Assembly (NCBI GenBank): GCA_001313085.1
Contig: BBFE01000013.1
Span: 15,545 to 79,544 of the forward strand
Source: Paenibacillus sp. JCM 18996
Lineage (GTDB): Bacteria > Bacillota > Bacilli > Paenibacillales > NBRC-103111
Direction: 5' to 3'
Length of the DNA: 64,000 bases
Position 1 is the stretch's first letter; each line of letters opens with the position of its first letter. This document shows, in pieces, positions 63,454 through 64,000 of the stretch. The notes under the pieces were generated by a model. It worked only from the letters and a program-made list of their open reading frames with translations. It did no database searches and was not told the origin of the DNA. The translations under genes and the position numbers were made by a program.

Positions 63454-63620
63454 TACTTTCATCCTTCCATAGAATGCGATCATTTTGCTGTCATTATATC
63501 ACTTTCAAAAGTGGGCGTCACGGCGCTTTGAGAAAAAATGCCAAATTCTCCGGCGAGGCCAGGCCTTCATTTTGATTTTTTTCCTTTTAATGCTATATAA
63601 AATAAGTATATGCATGGACA

Positions 63621-63781
63621 TGAAGGGATGTATTTTTTTTAAGCTGGGCGAATCGCAAATCATGCTGCATCTAACGGATCAGGAGATTAACCCCGACTGT
63701 GTCTCCCTCCATGTGAATACGGCGGATGTGAATGAGTTATTTCGTCAGGAAGCGGGAAAACAGCATGCTAAAAGAGCTTAG
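63621..63781 (+). pseudogene. VOC/glyoxalase-like fragment
   Basis: Short stretch MKGCIFFKLGESQIMLHL, DCVSLHVNTADVNELFRQ resembles the middle of a VOC-fold (glyoxalase/bleomycin resistance) domain, with strand pattern EIMLH-like. Only about 50 residues remain, with no start signal, and the end merges with the next short frame. Likely a decayed gene. Confidence 0.3.
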
Positions 63782-63851
63782 TCAAGCTGCTGAAAGCAGC
63801 TTGGACTTTTGGCATAACGACATTGACGATAAGGTATGGAACGATGCTTAA
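63732..63851 (+). CDS. Possible short antitoxin upstream of MazF-like toxin
   Basis: A 39-codon frame (or 28 codons from the ATG at 63765) whose end, AAESSLDFWHNDIDDKVWND, is like the C-terminal tail of antitoxins paired with MazF/PemK toxins, which wraps around the toxin. The stop overlaps the toxin ATG by 8 bases, typical of TA operons. A DNA-binding N-terminal domain is not visible here, so it may be truncated. Confidence 0.5.
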   Translation: MSYFVRKRENSMLKELSQAAESSLDFWHNDIDDKVWNDA

Positions 63852-64000
63852 TCAAGGTGATATCGTACTGATTCCCATCCCCTTCAGTGACCTGACTTCG
63901 CAAAAAAAGAAGACCTGTGTTGATCATATCAAACAATGACTATAATCAGCGATACCAAGATATATGGAATCTAAACTGGAAAAAACGAACCACTGTACGT
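63844..64000 (+). CDS. MazF/PemK-family toxin (N-terminal part, cut by window edge), frameshifted
   Basis: Endoribonuclease-type toxin. It starts MLNQGDIVLIPIPFSDLTSQ, the MazF/PemK hallmark, and after an extra A in the run near 63901-63907 continues KKRPVLIISNNDYNQRYQD. The frame is open to the window edge. The start lies within the last codons of the antitoxin-like frame, indicating coupled translation. The remaining two thirds lie outside. Confidence 0.75.

Overview
The window looks like a piece of a Paenibacillaceae (low-GC Gram-positive, Bacillota) chromosome. The evidence is the Firmicute primosome pair dnaB-dnaI, HemQ of the coproporphyrin heme route, a YumC/YumB/YuiB neighbourhood, the three-gene Bacillus-type sdhCAB, KtrAB potassium uptake, and several secreted proteins with S-layer homology (SLH) domains. 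No rRNA, tRNA, CRISPR array, phage or intact insertion sequence was seen.

A dominant property of the sequence is that most genes longer than about 600 bp are split by one or more single-base frame changes. These sit mainly in runs of six or more A or T, usually one base too long, with some one-base losses in short runs. Protein homology continues across the breaks in the next frame, so I annotate whole genes spanning the breaks and treat the breaks as probable consensus errors rather than biology. A few genes look truly decayed: a MOSC remnant, a small coiled-coil gene and a VOC fragment.

Layout. 1-5.9 kb: ferredoxin-NADP reductase (yumC) divergent from an NADH dehydrogenase with a Rex-like operator, hemQ, yuiB, sppA, an RDD protein and a hydrolase. 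6-9.7 kb: dnaB, dnaI, a 44-residue membrane peptide gene, trxA. 9.7-15.5 kb: uvrC, ktrB-ktrA and a CPA1 antiporter. 15.6-23 kb: a complete mannitol operon mtlA-mtlR-mtlF-mtlD followed by ptsI and ptsH, so uptake, regulation, phosphorylation and oxidation of mannitol are encoded together. 23-28.4 kb: two tandem paralogous SLH surface proteins built from shared modules, including a roughly 130-residue C-terminal repeat that I cannot name. 28.5-32.4 kb: TPP riboswitch, thiamine-precursor ABC transporter, thiamine-binding protein and TatD-like hydrolase. 32.5-36.9 kb: LysR regulator divergent from sdhCAB.

37-44.4 kb: DinB protein, decayed genes, CDF metal exporter, sdpR-sdpI, histidinol phosphatase, LysR and a divergent DHA2 drug exporter. 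44.6-48.1 kb: a small Tyr-rich protein, a second TPP riboswitch with thiC, and an HAD phosphatase. 48.2-51.1 kb: promoter, ykkC-family riboswitch and terminator ahead of an ABC-2 exporter operon. 51.3-57.1 kb: cheX, SDR, an orphan sigma factor, DEAD-box helicase, membrane proteins and SRAP. 57.1-64 kb: membrane-anchored FAD oxidoreductase, a third SLH protein, sparse intergenic DNA, an aminotransferase and the start of a MazF-type toxin cut by the window edge.

The items most worth following are the modular SLH pair, the ykkC-family riboswitch in front of an exporter of unknown substrate, a two-copy intergenic element with the same internal spacing at both sites, and the Rex-like operator upstream of the NADH dehydrogenase.
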